Assembly (NCBI GenBank): GCA_963972195.1
Contig: CAXATH010000012.1
Span: forward strand, 30,018-94,017
DNA: 64,000 bases
From: Litorimonas sp963972195
GTDB lineage: Bacteria > Pseudomonadota > Alphaproteobacteria > Caulobacterales > Maricaulaceae
Direction: 5' to 3'
Each line of letters begins with the position of its first letter. The stretch's first letter is position 1. Position numbers and translations under genes: made by a program. Positions 33,800-42,704 of this stretch are shown piece after piece. Below the pieces are notes generated by a model. The model did not search any database and had not been told where the DNA came from. It saw only the letters and a program-made list of their open reading frames with translations.

Positions 33800-34794
33800 G
33801 ATACGGCCCCGTTATTCACTGGCTGGGCTTCTGCCAAGGCATGCAGAATAGCCATTCTCATGGCGACGCCAGATTCGACTTGCCGCGTTATCAAACTGAC
33901 TTCAGGGTCGTCCGCAATCTCCGAGCTGATTTCGACGCCGCGGTTCATTGGGCCTGGATGCATCACAAAAGCATTGGGTTTAGCAAAGTCCAGTTTTTTG
34001 CGGTCTAGTCCGTAATAATGAAAATATTCCCGTTTGGACGGGACGAAGGCTCCGCTCATGCGCTCGAGTTGCAATCGAAGCATCATAACGACATCGCACC
34101 CCTGAAGCCCGGTTTCCATATCGTGAAAAACCTCTGCGCCCCACATATCCGCATCTAAAGGGACAAGGGTTGGCGGCCCGACGAGGCGAACCTCAGCGCC
34201 CAACATGTTAAACAAAGCCACATCAGAACGGGCAACGCGGGAGTGTAAGATGTCTCCGCATATCGCGATACGCAGACCGTCCAACCCCTCCGGAAAAGCT
34301 TGCCGCAGAGTGAGGGCATCTAGCAGCGCTTGTGTAGGATGAGCGTGCATCCCGTCTCCGGCATTGATGACAGAGCAGCCCACTTTCTGCGCTAGGAGAG
34401 ACGGCGCGCCGGAAGCGCTGTGCCGGATAACGAGCAGGTCAGGATTCATCGCATTAAGGGTCGCGGCTGTATCGAGAAGCGTTTCGCCTTTTTTGATGGA
34501 CGAACTGGCGACTTGCATGGAGATCACGTCCGCTCCGAGCCTTTTGCCGGCCAACTCAAAACTCTTTTCCGTCCGCGTGGAATTCTCAAAAAACAAGTTA
34601 ATGAGTGTCTTGCCGGATAAAACAGAGCGGTCAGGGGATTTCTGGACATCAAGATCCAGATAATGCTCGCCGAGGCGCAGCAGGTTTTCAATATCTACGC
34701 GGTGAAAGTCGGAAACGGAAAGACAATGCCGTTTGGTAAACGGATAGTCGCGGGTTGCCTGTCCCAAAATTGTGTCGTCTGCGGCCAAAGACAT
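33796..34794 (-). CDS. pyrB: Aspartate carbamoyltransferase catalytic chain
   Basis: This enzyme condenses carbamoyl phosphate with aspartate in pyrimidine synthesis. The carbamoyl-phosphate site FENSTRTEKSFE lies near residues 69-80, followed by the SSSIKKGETLLDTA loop. VIRHSASGAP, the INAGDGMHAHPTQALLDALT block and HPGPMNRGVEI complete the family pattern in 332 residues. It overlaps the downstream dihydroorotase homologue by 4 bases, so the two are co-translated. No pyrI regulatory chain is visible. The 103-bp upstream gap shows no attenuator I can identify. Confidence 0.96.
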   Translation of the reverse strand: MSLAADDTILGQATRDYPFTKRHCLSVSDFHRVDIENLLRLGEHYLDLDVQKSPDRSVLSGKTLINLFFENSTRTEKSFELAGKRLGADVISMQVASSSIKKGETLLDTAATLNAMNPDLLVIRHSASGAPSLLAQKVGCSVINAGDGMHAHPTQALLDALTLRQAFPEGLDGLRIAICGDILHSRVARSDVALFNMLGAEVRLVGPPTLVPLDADMWGAEVFHDMETGLQGCDVVMMLRLQLERMSGAFVPSKREYFHYYGLDRKKLDFAKPNAFVMHPGPMNRGVEISSEIADDPEVSLITRQVESGVAMRMAILHALAEAQPVNNGAVS

Positions 34795-34897
34795 AGAGCC
34801 CTTCTCACGATTTTTGTGGTGATAAGGCTATGTCTTCAGAGTGTCAAAGAAATTGAGGGTATTGTCGTTACATTCAGGGCCCGTATTTCCAGAATAC

Positions 34898-35794
34898 CTA
34901 AGACTTATCTAGCGTGCTGCTAAACGCTCTTAAAAATTTTGAGTAGAAGTCCTTATGAACGGCGACAATGTCAGTTTGAATATAAAGCCCCTTGGACTTG
35001 TTACGAGAAATAAAATCAGCAAATTGTACGGGATTGGAATAGATAATGTTTGGCCAACCATGATAGGCCGTCTGTCCCGTTGATAAAGTTATTTCTGTAA
35101 GGGCGCACCATTCCTTTAGATCATCGGCAGTCAAAGTATGACTTACCGGAGTGATGAGGTATTGATGATCCATCAGCATAAAGCCACGACTTCCCAGGAA
35201 ATCCAGGACTCGAATGTCTCCTGAAAATTCGCAAAAAAGAATATCGACGCCATAATTCTCAAAAAGGTTTGAGGCGCTGAGGAGCGCGTCGTACTCCCCA
35301 CCCTGAATATCTAATTTCATGAAGGAGACATGTTCTTGCACAACGTCATCTATTCTGCAGGTCGGAACCTTCATGGATTTTTCCGTTGGAGCTTGGACTA
35401 TTCTGCCGATGGAAGAATAGCCTCCTTTGCCTTTTGTCCAATTGTCATCTGTTCCGCTCACAATATGGCCAACATGAAAGTTCACATGACTGTTTACATT
35501 GGCGACGGCTTTCTTAATTAACCGTACTGAAGGATCTCCTCCTAATTTTTTCTCAAAATGGGGCCAATTTCCTGGATAAGGCTCGAATGCGAACACCCGA
35601 GAATCTGGGGACATTCTTCTGTAAATCTGGCTTTTGCTTCCGATAGCAGCGCCCAAATCAAGAATAAGTCCACTTGGAAGAAATTTCAGACATCGATCAA
35701 TCGCGTTTGGATTTTCGCCGAAAAAACCTCTACCTGAGAAAATTTCATAGTCTCGCTCATTATGGGAAGGCGTCTCTACAGTTGTTGATTGCAT
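34898..35794 (-). CDS. FkbM family methyltransferase
   Basis: This 298-residue SAM-dependent methyltransferase fits the FkbM family. The SAM-binding motif is ILDLGAAIGSKSQIY, followed by VFAFEPYPGNWPHFEKKL and the motif FMKLDIQGGEYDALLSA typical of FkbM. ATG 35794 was chosen. An upstream in-frame ATG at 35890 would add 32 residues that lack family character. Such enzymes often methylate sugars of surface polysaccharides, but the substrate here is unknown. It stands alone between pyrB and ruvX. Confidence 0.83.
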   Translation of the reverse strand: MQSTTVETPSHNERDYEIFSGRGFFGENPNAIDRCLKFLPSGLILDLGAAIGSKSQIYRRMSPDSRVFAFEPYPGNWPHFEKKLGGDPSVRLIKKAVANVNSHVNFHVGHIVSGTDDNWTKGKGGYSSIGRIVQAPTEKSMKVPTCRIDDVVQEHVSFMKLDIQGGEYDALLSASNLFENYGVDILFCEFSGDIRVLDFLGSRGFMLMDHQYLITPVSHTLTADDLKEWCALTEITLSTGQTAYHGWPNIIYSNPVQFADFISRNKSKGLYIQTDIVAVHKDFYSKFLRAFSSTLDKS

Positions 35795-35944
35795 GGGAAG
35801 GCTTTCTTGAGGTTTTGTGATTTTTGTTGTCCGAGCATACCGAGAGGAAGACCTATAATTGTGTTCAATAACAACACAATAATTGGACATGTCATGTCAA
35901 ATGTTTTGACGTATTTTCTCCAAAATTCTATAAGTTCAGACTCA

Positions 35945-36403
35945 CTAGGCAAAAGCTCGAATTCTGTCCAGCACACCTTGTAAAATGTAGGCGGAGGCCA
36001 TTTTATCGACGTTTTTAGCCCGCTTGGCGCGGGACATATCATCGGAAAGCATGGTGCGGGTGACGGCCATGGTCGAGAGACGTTCATCCCAAAGAAAAAT
36101 GGGAATATCGTCAACTTTCATAAGGTTGATACAGAAGTCCTGAACGGATTGAGCCCTCGGGCCTCGACTGCCGTCCATATTAATTGGCAATCCGACAACC
36201 AGCGCGGCGCAATCATTCTCATGAAAAATCTTCAAAAGAGACACGCCGTCCACGGAAAATTTAGTTCGCTGAATGGTCAGCAGAGGTGTAGAAATGAGCC
36301 GGGTCCGGTCACTGATCGACAAACCGAATGTTTTTGTTCCGGGATCAACGCCCAGTAGAGCGCCGGTCGTGTCGGCCAGACTTTCGAGAGTAATAAATGC
36401 CAT
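35945..36403 (-). CDS. ruvX: Putative pre-16S rRNA nuclease / Holliday junction resolvase RuvX (YqgF)
   Basis: This RNase H-fold nuclease (152 residues) carries the family motifs GVDPGTKTFGLSISD, VVGLPINMDGSRGPRAQSV and WDERLSTMAV, and the C-terminal segment VDKMASAYILQGVLD. The Asp in GVDPG, the Glu in WDERLST and the late Asp are the catalytic acidic residues in this family. It probably trims pre-16S rRNA. The last genes of the downstream neighbours run on the same strand. Confidence 0.93.
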   Translation of the reverse strand: MAFITLESLADTTGALLGVDPGTKTFGLSISDRTRLISTPLLTIQRTKFSVDGVSLLKIFHENDCAALVVGLPINMDGSRGPRAQSVQDFCINLMKVDDIPIFLWDERLSTMAVTRTMLSDDMSRAKRAKNVDKMASAYILQGVLDRIRAFA

Positions 36404-36412
36404 AGTGGGCGC

Positions 36413-37009
36413 TTAGCCTGAAACCTGAAAGCGCGCTACAATCATCATTACTTGAATGATGATATAAAGCAGAGCCAGTATGCCAAGCAAAATTTTCACC
36501 CACAGACTTGGAAAGCGCCGCCACAATACCACTATACTAGCAAGCGCCATTATAGCTTCAACTACACTAATCCATCCCGAGTGATGGGAGCGATCCCAGT
36601 AAGATAAAGGTGAGTAAAAGCGCCAATCAGAAAGCGGCCAGAAGTGACGATAAGCGTCCTCAGAGTGGACTGGCATGTCGGTCGCCATATGAATCAGCGC
36701 GGCCAATGCAAAAAACATTAGGAGTTTTCCAATTGTTTTGCTTCGTAACATCCAGCCACTTATTGCGAGAGCCAGATAAATTGGTATGGAATTGAATACG
36801 GCAATCAAGTTTTGCATAGGCGGCTGGAAATACAGTTCCCTCCACATCTCTGTGCCGGAGACGCCGTTCACAAAACGTTGGTAGGGCGCCCAGAGATAGA
36901 TGGCTAAATCTGGGACAATGGAGCCAAAAAAGACCGCCCAATTCCGTTTTGCGTGTCCCTTTTTAGACAGCAAAGCCAGAGCGAGCAGCGAATGGGTGGG
37001 AGAATTCAT
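36413..37009 (-). CDS. Integral membrane protein, LexA-binding/YdjM-like hydrolase family
   Basis: This 198-residue membrane protein starts MNSPTHSLLALALL and has the metal-binding style segment FFGSIVPDLAIY, several hydrophobic helices and a His/Asp pair in ALIHMATDMPVHSEDAYRHFWPLSDW. This arrangement resembles membrane-bound metal-dependent hydrolases of the YdjM (DUF457) type. The function is unknown. It lies 1 bp downstream of the acyltransferase stop at 37010, so it is in one operon with the PlsC-like genes and ruvX. Confidence 0.65.
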   Translation of the reverse strand: MNSPTHSLLALALLSKKGHAKRNWAVFFGSIVPDLAIYLWAPYQRFVNGVSGTEMWRELYFQPPMQNLIAVFNSIPIYLALAISGWMLRSKTIGKLLMFFALAALIHMATDMPVHSEDAYRHFWPLSDWRFYSPLSYWDRSHHSGWISVVEAIMALASIVVLWRRFPSLWVKILLGILALLYIIIQVMMIVARFQVSG

Positions 37010-37603
37010 TTACTGCCGCTCGGGGTTGATTCCTACCCAATTATTATCGACATATGTCTTGAGCGCTACATTGTCTCTTTTCAAATCACCCGTCAGCGGA
37101 AAGAGACGATCCAGCACAACCCGTTTTTCAGGCCCGTCAAACGCGCAGATGAAAACCGGTACTTCTGCAGCGTAGGCCGCGCGGAGATAACCCGACTTAT
37201 ACTTGGCCACTTTTGAACGCGTGCCCTCAGGCGGAAATCCAATACAGAGTTTTTCTTCCTTTTCGAAAAGCTCGACGACCTGGTCCACGACGTTATTTCC
37301 TTTTCCGCGATCGACAGGATAGCCGCCCAGCGCTCGGAAAAGAGGGCCCATGGGCCAGAAAAACCACTCTTTCTTGATCAGGAAAGTATATTTGAAACCC
37401 GACGCCAGCATAGCTAGGGATGCCACGATAGCATCCCAATTCGAGGTATGCGGCACGCCGACAATGACGAATTTTGGAACGTCCGGCATTTGACCGACCA
37501 GTTTCCAGCCGGTGAGTTTTAACCCAACACTTCCTATCCATCGCGAGACAGCATTGCCCATACGCGGCGAGTGCTCGCTCATATGAGGATTATCAAATTT
37601 CAT
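37010..37603 (-). CDS. PlsC-like acyltransferase, first tandem copy
   Basis: This 197-residue protein fits the lysophosphatidate acyltransferase fold. The catalytic HX4D motif is HTSNWD (near residue 52) and the acceptor-site motif is FPPEGTRSK. The set AIVASLAMLASGF, FFWPMGPLFRALGG and YPVDRGKGNN is shared with its neighbour at 37622-38218, so the two are tandem paralogues. It likely acylates a lipid or glycolipid precursor. The exact substrate cannot be told. The next gene downstream starts directly after it. Confidence 0.85.
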   Translation of the reverse strand: MKFDNPHMSEHSPRMGNAVSRWIGSVGLKLTGWKLVGQMPDVPKFVIVGVPHTSNWDAIVASLAMLASGFKYTFLIKKEWFFWPMGPLFRALGGYPVDRGKGNNVVDQVVELFEKEEKLCIGFPPEGTRSKVAKYKSGYLRAAYAAEVPVFICAFDGPEKRVVLDRLFPLTGDLKRDNVALKTYVDNNWVGINPERQ

Positions 37604-37621
37604 AGTTTTAAGGTCCGGTGA

Positions 37622-38218
37622 TTAGCCATTTTTTGGATTAATACCGTTAAAGGTTTTATCGAAAAAGGCTTTGGTTTTGCGATTATCCTGTTCAATATCG
37701 AATGAGAGAGGCCATTCTCCCCCAAGCACGATCTCTTTCGTGTCAGCTTTTATCCCTATAGTATAAAGGGGGACGCCTGTGGCATAAGCCATCCGTAAAT
37801 ACCCTTTCTTATACGTGTCAACTTTTGCCCTTGTGCCTTCCGGCGTTATGCCCAGCCAAAGTTGTTCCTCTTTTTGAAACCATTCTGTCATCTGAGCCAC
37901 GACATCATTTTTCTTGCTGCGGTCAATAGGGATGCCCCCTAAGGCGCGCCATAAGCCGCCAAACGGCCAGAAAAAAGCTTCTTTTTTCATCATCCAGTTG
38001 AACTTCAATCCGACGGCCAAAACGCAGGCCATCGCGACGATCAAATCCCAATTGGAGGTGTGAGGCGCCCCGATAAGAATGACTTTCTTCTCATTGGGAA
38101 GTTTTCCTGTGATTCTCCAGCCCAATCCATCGAGAATCAGCTGTCCAATCCCGCGCGAAACGGCATTTCCCATTCGGGGTGTGTTCGGCGATACAATATC
38201 ATTATCAAATTTGGCCAT
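37622..38218 (-). CDS. PlsC-like acyltransferase, second tandem copy
   Basis: This 198-residue paralogue of the preceding gene has the same blocks: APHTSNWDLIVAM with the HX4D motif, FFWPFGGLWRALGGIPIDRSKKND and ITPEGTRAK. It differs most in the C-terminal third. The two genes are separated by 18 bp and form one transcript. It is divergent from gatC, and the 150-bp gap between them probably holds both promoters. The function is probably lipid remodelling; this is inferred. Confidence 0.85.
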   Translation of the reverse strand: MAKFDNDIVSPNTPRMGNAVSRGIGQLILDGLGWRITGKLPNEKKVILIGAPHTSNWDLIVAMACVLAVGLKFNWMMKKEAFFWPFGGLWRALGGIPIDRSKKNDVVAQMTEWFQKEEQLWLGITPEGTRAKVDTYKKGYLRMAYATGVPLYTIGIKADTKEIVLGGEWPLSFDIEQDNRKTKAFFDKTFNGINPKNG

Positions 38219-38368
38219 GTGGTCAGGTTATTCACAAGGGATGAAAGATAGGTCGGACTAGCGAAAAAGCACAGACAGCGCAATCACAAGTCTTGCGATA
38301 GAGGGGCGTGCCTGCTAACTCGCGAGACTAATTTTAACACCCGGAAACGGGCCAATATCGAGGCTTTC

Positions 38369-38671
38369 ATGGCTAACCCTCAAAACGGCGTCAGTCCAGA
38401 TGACGTTAAGAAAATTGCGAGACTGTCGCGCCTTCATGTCGAGACAGATCAGCTTCAGCCTTTGGCAGATGATTTGAACGGTATTCTTGGGTGGATTGAA
38501 CAACTGAATGAAGTCGACGTCGAAGGCGTAGAGCCAATGACTTGTGCTGTGGATATGGCGGCTCCGCTTCGTGAAGATGTCATTTCCGACGGTGGCAAAC
38601 GCGAAGACATTTTGAAAAATGCACCTAAGAAAGATGACGGCTTCTTCGTTGTCCCGAGAAGTGTGGAGTAG
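38369..38671 (+). CDS. gatC: Aspartyl/glutamyl-tRNA amidotransferase subunit C
   Basis: This 100-residue subunit stabilises the GatA-GatB complex. The N-terminal segment VSPDDVKKIARLSRLHVE and the middle part NGILGWIEQLNEVDVEGVEPM are typical. The C-terminus ends in the VPRSVE motif. It is the first gene of the gatCAB operon, needed to make Asn-tRNA and/or Gln-tRNA by transamidation. gatA starts 4 bp after its stop. Confidence 0.95.
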   Translation: MANPQNGVSPDDVKKIARLSRLHVETDQLQPLADDLNGILGWIEQLNEVDVEGVEPMTCAVDMAAPLREDVISDGGKREDILKNAPKKDDGFFVVPRSVE

Positions 38672-38675
38672 GGCG

Positions 38676-40142
38676 ATGAGCGATTTAACACAACTTTCCC
38701 TGTTTGACGCTTTGGATGGTATGGCCAAAGGCGATTTCAGTTCGGTAGAGCTGACCGAGGCGCACATCAAAGCGTGCGAAAACGGTAAGAAGCTTAACGC
38801 CTTTATTTCCGATACCCATGAGCTGGCCCGCGAGCAGGCTAAAGCCTCTGATGCACGGCGCGCGAAAGGTGAGGCAGGGCTTCTCGAAGGCGCGCCACTG
38901 GCGGTAAAAGATTTGTTCTGCACCGAAGGTGTAAAAACCTGTGCGGGATCTAAAATTCTTGGGGATTTTGCGCCCACTTATGAGAGCTCCGTTACCGCGA
39001 ATATGAAAGCCGACGGCATGGTGATGCTCGGCAAATTGAACCTCGACGAATTTGCCATGGGGTCCTCAAATGAGACCTCCGCTTATGGCCCGGTTATCAA
39101 TCCGTGGCGTAAAGACGAGGATTTGGTGCCCGGCGGTTCTTCCGGCGGATCTGCCGCTGCCGTGGCTGCGGATATGTGTCTCGGCGCGACAGCGACCGAT
39201 ACGGGCGGGTCTATCCGTCAACCGGCGTCCTTTACAGGGACGGTGGGGATTAAGCCGACTTATGGCCGATGCTCCCGTTGGGGCACGGTAGCCTTTGCAA
39301 GTTCTCTCGATCAGGCGGGCCCGATTGCCAAGACCGTCAAAGACGCCGCGATATTGCTTGAGTCGATGTCCGGCTATGACCCGAAAGATTCAACCTCTCT
39401 GAACGTTGACGTGCCGAAATGGTCAAATGCTTGCGGACAATCCGTCAAAGGTCTGCGTATCGGCATTCCCAAAGAATATTCAATTGACGGTATGCCCGAG
39501 GAGATTCAGTCGCTTTGGGATCAGGGTGTGGAATGGATGAAGGCTGCAGGCGCGGAGATTGTGCCAATTTCGTTGCCGCACACAAAATATGCTCTGCCGG
39601 CATATTACGTTGTGGCTCCTGCGGAAGCCTCGTCCAATTTGGCCCGTTATGACGGCATGCGATATGGCCTTCGAGTGGAAGGGGAAGACCTTGCCGACAC
39701 TTATGAACGCACGCGGACAGAGGGTTTTGGCCAAGAAGTTCGCCGCCGCATCATGATCGGCACTTACGTGCTCTCCGCCGGATATTACGATGCCTATTAC
39801 CTGCGCGCGCAAAAAGTCCGTACCCGCATTGTGCAAGATTTCGAAAACGCTTGGCAGACATGCGACGCGATTCTAACGCCGACAGCGCCAAGTGCGGCCT
39901 TTGCCGTCGGACGCAAAGTCAGCGACCCCGTGCAAATGTATTTGAATGACATCTTTACGGTGACAACGAACTTGGCGGGCCTGCCGGGAATCTCGGTCCC
40001 AGCGGGACTGGATAAGAATGGATTGCCATTAGGCCTTCAGTTGATTGGTCGGGCATTGGACGAAGAAACAATTTTCAAAGCCGCGAGTGCGTTGGAAGAT
40101 GCAGCTGGATTTAAAACCAAGCCAGCAAATTGGTGGAGCTAG
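38676..40142 (+). CDS. gatA: Aspartyl/glutamyl-tRNA amidotransferase subunit A
   Basis: This is the glutaminase/amidase subunit (488 residues). The amidase signature is GGSSGGSAAAVAADM, with the catalytic Ser-cis-Ser-Lys triad: Lys in APLAVKDLF, and Ser residues in GGSSGGS and the TDTGGSIRQPASFTG segment. ATG 38676, with GGAG 10 bp upstream, gives the usual GatA N-terminus MSDLTQLSL. Upstream in-frame starts would lie inside gatC. gatB follows after 2 bp. Confidence 0.96.
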   Translation: MSDLTQLSLFDALDGMAKGDFSSVELTEAHIKACENGKKLNAFISDTHELAREQAKASDARRAKGEAGLLEGAPLAVKDLFCTEGVKTCAGSKILGDFAPTYESSVTANMKADGMVMLGKLNLDEFAMGSSNETSAYGPVINPWRKDEDLVPGGSSGGSAAAVAADMCLGATATDTGGSIRQPASFTGTVGIKPTYGRCSRWGTVAFASSLDQAGPIAKTVKDAAILLESMSGYDPKDSTSLNVDVPKWSNACGQSVKGLRIGIPKEYSIDGMPEEIQSLWDQGVEWMKAAGAEIVPISLPHTKYALPAYYVVAPAEASSNLARYDGMRYGLRVEGEDLADTYERTRTEGFGQEVRRRIMIGTYVLSAGYYDAYYLRAQKVRTRIVQDFENAWQTCDAILTPTAPSAAFAVGRKVSDPVQMYLNDIFTVTTNLAGLPGISVPAGLDKNGLPLGLQLIGRALDEETIFKAASALEDAAGFKTKPANWWS

Positions 40143-40144
40143 TC

Positions 40145-41638
40145 ATGTTCACAGCAGAACGCGTTGCGGATAAAAAAGATTGGATCAAAGGCGAAACGGG
40201 TGACTGGGAAGTCATTATCGGGCTGGAGGTCCATGCCCAAGTGGCATCGAAGTCGAAGCTCTTTTCAGGCTCTTCGACGGCTTACGGTTCTGAACCTAAC
40301 AGTCAGGTGTCGCTCGTCGATGCTGGCATGCCGGGCATGTTGCCTGTCGTGAACGAATTTTGCGTCGAGCAGGCCGTTAAGACAGGGCTGGGCTTAAACG
40401 CGAAGATCAATTTGTTCTCGCGTTTTGACCGCAAGAACTACTTCTATGTTGACTTGCCGCAAGGATATCAGATTTCTCAATTCGAATTCCCAGTTGTGGG
40501 CGAAGGCGAAATTGACATTCTCCCGATTGATGCGGACGGCAATGTCGGCGACGAAGTCACCGTCGGAATTGAGCGGCTCCATCTGGAGCAGGACGCCGGG
40601 AAATCCGTGCACGATCTTTCGCCGGATGAAACCTATGTCGATCTGAATCGCTGCGGCGTCGCGTTGATGGAAATCGTTTCCAAGCCCGATATGCGTTCGC
40701 CTGAGGAAGCCTCTGCTTACGTTGAAAAACTTCGCGGCATTGTCCGGGCGCTTGGCACCTGTGACGGTGATATGGAAAAAGGTAATCTGCGCGCTGATGT
40801 AAACGTCTCCGTTCGCAAACCTGGCGGAGAGCTGGGCACGCGCTGCGAGATCAAAAACGTTAACTCTATGCGCTTTATCCGCCAGGCGATTAATTATGAG
40901 GCGCGCCGTCATATCGAGATTATTGAGGCCGGCGGCACGATTGATCAGGAAACCCGTTTGTTTGACAGCGTCAAAGGCGAAACCCGTACTATGCGGTCCA
41001 AAGAAGATGCCCATGACTACCGCTATTTCCCGGATCCGGATCTTCTTCCGCTCAAACTTGAGCAGAGCTTTGTGGACCGGATCAAATCCGAACTGCCGGA
41101 AATGCCGGATGCCCGTAAAACTCGTTTTATGACCGAATATGGCCTGCCGGAATATGACGCTCGTATTCTTACCGCGGACGCGACGAAAGCAGACTTTTAC
41201 GAAGCCGTCGCCAAAGGACGCGACGCTAAAATTGCGTCCAATTGGACGATGGTCGAATTGTTTGGCGCGCTGAATAAAGCAGACCTCGAACTGGATGACA
41301 GCCCGGTCTCAGCCGATATGCTTGGTGGATTACTCGACCGTATCGCCGATGACACGATCTCTGGGAAGATCGCCAAGGAAGTCTTTGAACGCATGTTTAA
41401 CGGCGAAGGTTCGGCAGACGAAATTATCGAAGCTCAGGGCTTGAAACAGGTCACGGATATGGGCGCCATTGAAACTATGGTGCAAGACGTCATCGACGCC
41501 AACCCGGACCAGGCGGCGGCGGCAAAGGAAAACCCGAAACTAATTGGGTTCTTCGTTGGGCAAGTCATGAAAGCCAGCCAAGGCAAAGCGAACCCACAAG
41601 CGGTCAACAAGGTCTTGCGCGAGAAGCTGGGGCTATAA
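40145..41638 (+). CDS. gatB: Aspartyl/glutamyl-tRNA amidotransferase subunit B
   Basis: This is the kinase/transferase subunit (497 residues) that activates the misacylated tRNA. It carries GLEVHAQVASKSKLFSG near the N-terminus, the RFDRKNYFYVDLPQGYQISQ block, HLEQDAGKSVHD, the DLNRCGVALMEIVSKPDMRSP signature and the C-terminal YqeY domain (KENPKLIGFFVGQVMKASQGKANP). ATG 40145 follows the gatA stop closely. The stop abuts the start of a small membrane-protein gene. Confidence 0.96.
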   Translation: MFTAERVADKKDWIKGETGDWEVIIGLEVHAQVASKSKLFSGSSTAYGSEPNSQVSLVDAGMPGMLPVVNEFCVEQAVKTGLGLNAKINLFSRFDRKNYFYVDLPQGYQISQFEFPVVGEGEIDILPIDADGNVGDEVTVGIERLHLEQDAGKSVHDLSPDETYVDLNRCGVALMEIVSKPDMRSPEEASAYVEKLRGIVRALGTCDGDMEKGNLRADVNVSVRKPGGELGTRCEIKNVNSMRFIRQAINYEARRHIEIIEAGGTIDQETRLFDSVKGETRTMRSKEDAHDYRYFPDPDLLPLKLEQSFVDRIKSELPEMPDARKTRFMTEYGLPEYDARILTADATKADFYEAVAKGRDAKIASNWTMVELFGALNKADLELDDSPVSADMLGGLLDRIADDTISGKIAKEVFERMFNGEGSADEIIEAQGLKQVTDMGAIETMVQDVIDANPDQAAAAKENPKLIGFFVGQVMKASQGKANPQAVNKVLREKLGL

Positions 41639-41845
41639 TTGCCGAAAAATCTGAGTTTGATATCCTTTGCGATTGCGGCGTTTAGTGGTCTGATTTTTGC
41701 GATCGGTGTGGCATACGCTCTGATCGTTTTAACCGATTTAGACGCTTTTGCCTCTTCTGCGATCGGAGCCGTCATAGGTGTCGCTGATTATCTGGCGCTA
41801 AGATATGTTTTGTCCAAAACATTCAAGGGACGACCAAAGAGATGA
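41639..41845 (+). CDS. Small two-helix membrane protein, first of a pair
   Basis: This 68-residue protein starts at TTG 41639, directly after the gatB stop. It has two hydrophobic helices (about 9-32 and 38-58) and a basic C-terminal tail (SKTFKGRPKR). The segment IGAVIGVADYLALR is closely echoed by IGALVGLADYFLLI in the next gene, so the two are paralogues. Its stop overlaps that gene by ATGA. Its role is unknown. Similar short proteins could stabilise a complex in the membrane, but nothing here shows this. Confidence 0.65.
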   Translation: MPKNLSLISFAIAAFSGLIFAIGVAYALIVLTDLDAFASSAIGAVIGVADYLALRYVLSKTFKGRPKR

Positions 41846-42018
41846 AAATTCAAGAAGGTCCGGCGTTTGGGGCACTCATTATAGGAATGGGTCTTGCCTT
41901 TTTGATTAACAAACAATCGGACAACTTGGTTGCTGCAATTACCATTGGCGCTCTTGTAGGTTTGGCCGATTACTTTTTATTGATTTGGATAGGTAAGTTT
42001 AAGGAACGGAATAAATGA
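41842..42018 (+). CDS. Small two-helix membrane protein, second of a pair
   Basis: This 58-residue protein (ATG 41842 to TGA 42018) overlaps the preceding gene by ATGA and the nitroreductase by ATGA. It has hydrophobic segments FGALIIGMGLAFLI and AITIGALVGLADYFLLIWI, with a basic end (GKFKERNK). Despite its length it is well supported by the chain of overlaps and by its similarity to the preceding protein. No function is recognised. Confidence 0.65.
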   Translation: MKIQEGPAFGALIIGMGLAFLINKQSDNLVAAITIGALVGLADYFLLIWIGKFKERNK

Positions 42019-42704
42019 GTTTAGATATCGGAAAATCAGCCAGCGTCACAGACGCGCTTGATACGCGCATCACTGTTCGCGATTTTCTGGATAAACCCGT
42101 CCCGGATGAGCTTTTGAGAAGCGTACTCGAGAAAGCGATGCGGAGTCCGTCTGGCGGAAACCTGCAGCCTTGGAACATTCATGTCGTACGCGGCGAGACT
42201 TTGCGGAAAATGACCGAGGAGGGGGTTAAGAGAGCTAAGGCGGGAGAATCAGAAGACCCAACCTACCCCGCTTACCCTTCGCCCCTCTGGGAGCCTCATA
42301 GGTCTTGGCGCTATAAGCTCGGCGAAGATATGTATGCTCTTTTGGGAATCGAAAAAGATAATAAGGCCGCGCGCCTGAACTGGCTGCTTCAAAACATAAA
42401 GTTTTTTGAAGCGCCTGTGGGACTTATTATAACGGGGGATACACGTCTCGGTATGCCGCAATATATGGATATGGGTATATTGCTTCAATCCATCATGTTG
42501 CTCGCCCGTGAACATGGTCTCCATACCGCGCCGCAGGGGTGGTGGCGCAATTGGCCTGATCTCGTCGAGACGTTTTTGAATATTCCTGAGGAGCAGGAAG
42601 TTCTGGTCGGAATGTCTATTGGCTATGGAAACCCCGAAAATCCGGTCAATGATCTTTATGCGGACCGCGCGAAATTGGACGAAGTTTCCACGTTTTACGA
42701 TTAA
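42015..42704 (+). CDS. Nitroreductase family protein
   Basis: This FMN-dependent oxidoreductase (229 residues) has the family entry DTRITVRDFLDKPVPDELL and RSPSGGNLQPWNIHVV near residues 45-60, where the flavin is bound. Near the middle, DTRLGMPQYMDMGILLQSIMLLAREHGLHTAPQGWW and the C-terminal GMSIGYGNPENPVN segment are also typical. It starts in an ATGA overlap with a tiny membrane-protein gene. The substrate is unknown. Confidence 0.9.
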   Translation: MSLDIGKSASVTDALDTRITVRDFLDKPVPDELLRSVLEKAMRSPSGGNLQPWNIHVVRGETLRKMTEEGVKRAKAGESEDPTYPAYPSPLWEPHRSWRYKLGEDMYALLGIEKDNKAARLNWLLQNIKFFEAPVGLIITGDTRLGMPQYMDMGILLQSIMLLAREHGLHTAPQGWWRNWPDLVETFLNIPEEQEVLVGMSIGYGNPENPVNDLYADRAKLDEVSTFYD

